The notes under the pieces were generated by a model. That model did not search any database and was not told the DNA's origin. It was given only the letters and a program-made list of their open reading frames with translations. From contig CAWAXG010000075.1 in NCBI GenBank assembly GCA_963785755.1, positions 1 through 64,000 on the forward strand: a DNA stretch of 64,000 bases, read 5' to 3'. This document shows positions 61,990-64,000 of the stretch, one piece after another. This DNA comes from JACCXG01 sp963785755 (lineage in GTDB: Bacteria; Acidobacteriota; Vicinamibacteria; Vicinamibacterales; 2-12-FULL-66-21). Each line of letters begins with the position of its first letter. Position 1 is the first letter of the stretch. The position numbers and the translations under genes were made by a program.

Positions 61990-63513
61990 ATGATAATTCC
62001 GCGAATGCCCGAACAGCACGCCGGCGATGACGCTCACATCCGCCGTGAGCGATGGATCGTTGCCGGCGCAGTCGTCCTGCTCGTCCTCCTCCGATCGATT
62101 GTCTTCGTCTTCTGGGAACAGTCCTACTTCGACTCCGACCAGGCGATCATCGGCCTGATGGGCAAACACCTCATCGAAGGCCGCGCGTTCCCGCTGTTCT
62201 ATTACGGCCAGCACTACATGCTCGGCGTCGAGGCCTATCTCGCCGCTCCGTTTTTCGCCGTGGCAGGGATCTCGGTTACCACGCTCAAACTGCCGCTGCT
62301 CCTGCTGAACCTCGCCGTCGCGCTCCTGCTGCTGAGGGTTCTGGAACGGGAGGCCGGCCTGCGTCCGCGCCTGGCTCTCGTCCCGGTGCTGTTCTTCGCC
62401 GTACCGGCCGCCGCGGTGGCCGCGGAGATTCTGGCGCCCAACGGGGGAAACTTCGCGCCATTCGTCTACGCCGTCCTGATCTGGGTCACGCGGATGCGGC
62501 CGGCCTGGTGCGGCTTTTTCTTCGGCCTCGGTTTCCTCCAGCGCGAGTTCACCCTTTATGCCGGCGTTGCGCTGCTGTTCGTTGAGACGATTCAGGGAGA
62601 GCTGTTCACGCGAGAGGGAATCCGCCGCCGCCTCGCGACATTTCGGATCGCCGCCGAAGTGTGGCTGGTCATTCAGTTCCTCAAGCAATACTCCTCCGCT
62701 GCGGGTCCCGGTTCCTCGATCGCGAATCTGATGACGGCCAGCAACAACGTGGTGGAACTGGCCAGCCGAATCTGCACGGACGTCAGCACGGTGCCGCGAG
62801 GCGTCGCGGCCCTCATCACGACGCACTATCCGCTGCTGTTCGGGACGCAGCCGATGAACCTGTCGGAGTTCGGCATCGAGACCACCGTGGCCCAGGGCTT
62901 TCCAGGATCCTGGGTGCTGCTCCTGGCGGCGATGCTTCTCCCCATCGGAACGATTGCCTACCGGCTCGTAACCGAACGGCGCTGGCGGCCCGAATATGCC
63001 TTCCCCCTCTTCCTGATCACGATTGGCCTGCTGTCCTCGGCGGGCTACGTCATCGCGCGCTGCGGAGTCCTGCACCATCACATCCTCCGCTACGAGCTGC
63101 TGTCGGTGCTGGGAGCAATCGGCCTGGGCGCGTGGTTCCTGCAGGCCGCGCAATCGCGGGCGCTTCGCGCCACCTGGATCGGCATCGTCTGTCTGCTGAC
63201 CGTAGTCACGGCGGCGCCGCACGTGCGCATGGTGACCGAGTACGTCCGCAACCCGCCGACCAGCTACAAGCAGCTGATCGGAAGGCATCTCGCGGCGCGA
63301 GGGATCAAATACGCCTACAGCGACTACTGGCGGTCGTACGTGGCGACGTTCCTCACCAACGAACAGATCATCGTCGCGGCCACCGACTTCAGCCGGGTGC
63401 TTGAATACAACCATATCGTCGATCAACACAGGAGCGAAGCGATCCGGCTGTCGATCGATTTCTGCGACGACGGCCGGACGTTGATTCCCGGCCTTTTCAT
63501 CTGCAAGCCTTGA
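61990..63513 (+). CDS. Polytopic membrane protein, GT39/ArnT-like glycosyltransferase fold
   Basis: Around 11 membrane helices are present (WIVAGAVVLLVLLRSIVFVF; LPLLLLNLAVALLLLRVL; WVLLLAAMLLPIGTIAYRLV). The first loop has EQSYFDSDQAIIGLMGKHLI with an acidic pair, as in the catalytic loop of PMT/ArnT-like (GT39/83) enzymes. A soluble C-terminal domain follows (GIKYAYSDYWRSYVATFLTN). It could transfer a lipid-linked sugar in the periplasm. ATG at 61990 and ATG at 62005 are both possible. TATGATAAT just at the first ATG looks like a -10 box, which would favour 62005 on a leaderless transcript. Confidence 0.78.
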   Translation: MIIPRMPEQHAGDDAHIRRERWIVAGAVVLLVLLRSIVFVFWEQSYFDSDQAIIGLMGKHLIEGRAFPLFYYGQHYMLGVEAYLAAPFFAVAGISVTTLKLPLLLLNLAVALLLLRVLEREAGLRPRLALVPVLFFAVPAAAVAAEILAPNGGNFAPFVYAVLIWVTRMRPAWCGFFFGLGFLQREFTLYAGVALLFVETIQGELFTREGIRRRLATFRIAAEVWLVIQFLKQYSSAAGPGSSIANLMTASNNVVELASRICTDVSTVPRGVAALITTHYPLLFGTQPMNLSEFGIETTVAQGFPGSWVLLLAAMLLPIGTIAYRLVTERRWRPEYAFPLFLITIGLLSSAGYVIARCGVLHHHILRYELLSVLGAIGLGAWFLQAAQSRALRATWIGIVCLLTVVTAAPHVRMVTEYVRNPPTSYKQLIGRHLAARGIKYAYSDYWRSYVATFLTNEQIIVAATDFSRVLEYNHIVDQHRSEAIRLSIDFCDDGRTLIPGLFICKP

Positions 63514-63525
63514 ATCCGGACGCTG

Positions 63526-64000
63526 CTACGGATTGAAGTAGATGGGAACGAGGCGGATCATCGCGCCGAGATAGCGGCTGTCGGTGTTCTTCTGATCCTC
63601 GAGAAACGGCACGATGCCGTTGTCGGTGGATATCGACATCGCGTAGACGTAGTTGGTCGGATACCGCGCCGGTTTGTAGGGAACGCCCGCTCCGGCGTTC
63701 ACTTCGACGACCCGCTCCTCGCCAGCCGCCAGCCTGAGGGTCTGGCTCCCCGCACGCGTGGACACGACCACGCGGTTCGCAACCTTCCCGTTGTTGATGA
63801 CTTCCACGGTCCAGGCACGTACCCGCATCGAAGTCACCGGCTCGTCCGGACCGCCTTTGATCGGCGCCCGCAGGATCAGATCGGCTCGGGCTCCGCCCCT
63901 CACCCAGAACGCCTCCCCTTCGGGCGGATAGGCGCCGTTGTCGACGAAGTAGGCGCTGATCGGCGGCGTGCCCGCCAGCGTCCGGCGCGCGCGATCGACA
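63526..64000 (-). CDS. C-terminal part of a protein of unknown function, 5' end beyond window
   Basis: The frame is open from the right edge to the stop at 63526. The visible 157 residues are beta-rich: PPISAYFVDNGAYPPEGEAF, LILRAPIKGGPDEPVTSMRV, VEVINNGKVANRVVVSTRAG and YVYAMSISTDNGIVPFLEDQ. The look is of an extracytoplasmic beta-sandwich domain at the end of a larger protein, possibly a membrane glycosyltransferase like its neighbours. It is convergent with the polytopic gene (12-base gap). No firm assignment. Confidence 0.65.
   Translation of the reverse strand, partial: VDRARRTLAGTPPISAYFVDNGAYPPEGEAFWVRGGARADLILRAPIKGGPDEPVTSMRVRAWTVEVINNGKVANRVVVSTRAGSQTLRLAAGEERVVEVNAGAGVPYKPARYPTNYVYAMSISTDNGIVPFLEDQKNTDSRYLGAMIRLVPIYFNP

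Overview
The window looks like a chromosomal piece of a Gram-negative, high-GC acidobacterium, most likely class Vicinamibacteria. The evidence is family content: an acidobacterial duplicated orphan permease (ADOP) with its PadR repressor, an Oar-like TonB-dependent receptor with an N-terminal carboxypeptidase-like domain, two VWFA-related proteins of the acidobacterial type, ASPIC/UnbV and FG-GAP repeat proteins, and a class A RNase P RNA. The species call is inference; nothing here fixes it.

Left half (1-34 kb), accessory and eroded: a very large secreted ThuA/dehydrogenase-like/HEAT/cupredoxin protein (one frameshift, runs off the left edge); exported MsrA; a DUF4242::YihY deletion chimera; a LuxR helix-turn-helix scrap; an NTF2-like protein; a secreted amidase; a broken ADOP permease plus intact PadR; an unrecognised protein built of three tandem beta-rich repeats; an FG-GAP protein with a CxxCH motif; a membrane-anchored regulator-like protein divergent from a TonB receptor; then a same-strand row of TonB receptor, TPR, VWFA, VWFA, TPR and ASPIC/UnbV. 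After this come a serine hydrolase lipoprotein, a HigBA-type toxin-antitoxin pair whose toxin has lost its middle, and an AI-2E family permease. Four short tails of one integrase-type transposase (3.8, 8.7, 13.5 and 29.3 kb) and a scrap of a second type (33.2 kb) lie between these genes. Frameshifts are extremely dense from 18.4 to 26.5 kb.

Right half (34-64 kb), compact and almost entirely intact: comEA-like/pseudopilin/PilZ; an NAD-dependent sugar epimerase whose stop codon lies in an inverted-repeat element; rnpB, unusually long because five palindromic repeats sit in its variable helices; an NtrC-type regulator and an HtrA protease; then housekeeping genes on the minus strand (ligA, polyprenyl diphosphate synthase, tatD, metG, larC, radC), a DUF4398 lipoprotein, a DASS transporter, dapF and a divergent glpD-like gene. 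From 52.5 kb onward is a surface-glycan type locus: an outer-membrane beta-barrel protein, a CofD/YvcK-like domain fused to a degenerate family 2 glycosyltransferase, a sugar nucleotidyltransferase translationally coupled to a family 2 glycosyltransferase, a polytopic GT-C-like protein, ttcA, two family 4 glycosyltransferases and another polytopic protein.

Most notable: the repeat-expanded RNase P RNA, the CofD/YvcK-glycosyltransferase fusion whose second half has lost the DxD acid pair, and the TonB/TPR/VWFA/UnbV row as a candidate uncharacterised envelope system. The frameshift cluster may reflect poor consensus quality rather than biology: the translated segments between shifts show little sign of nonsense decay.
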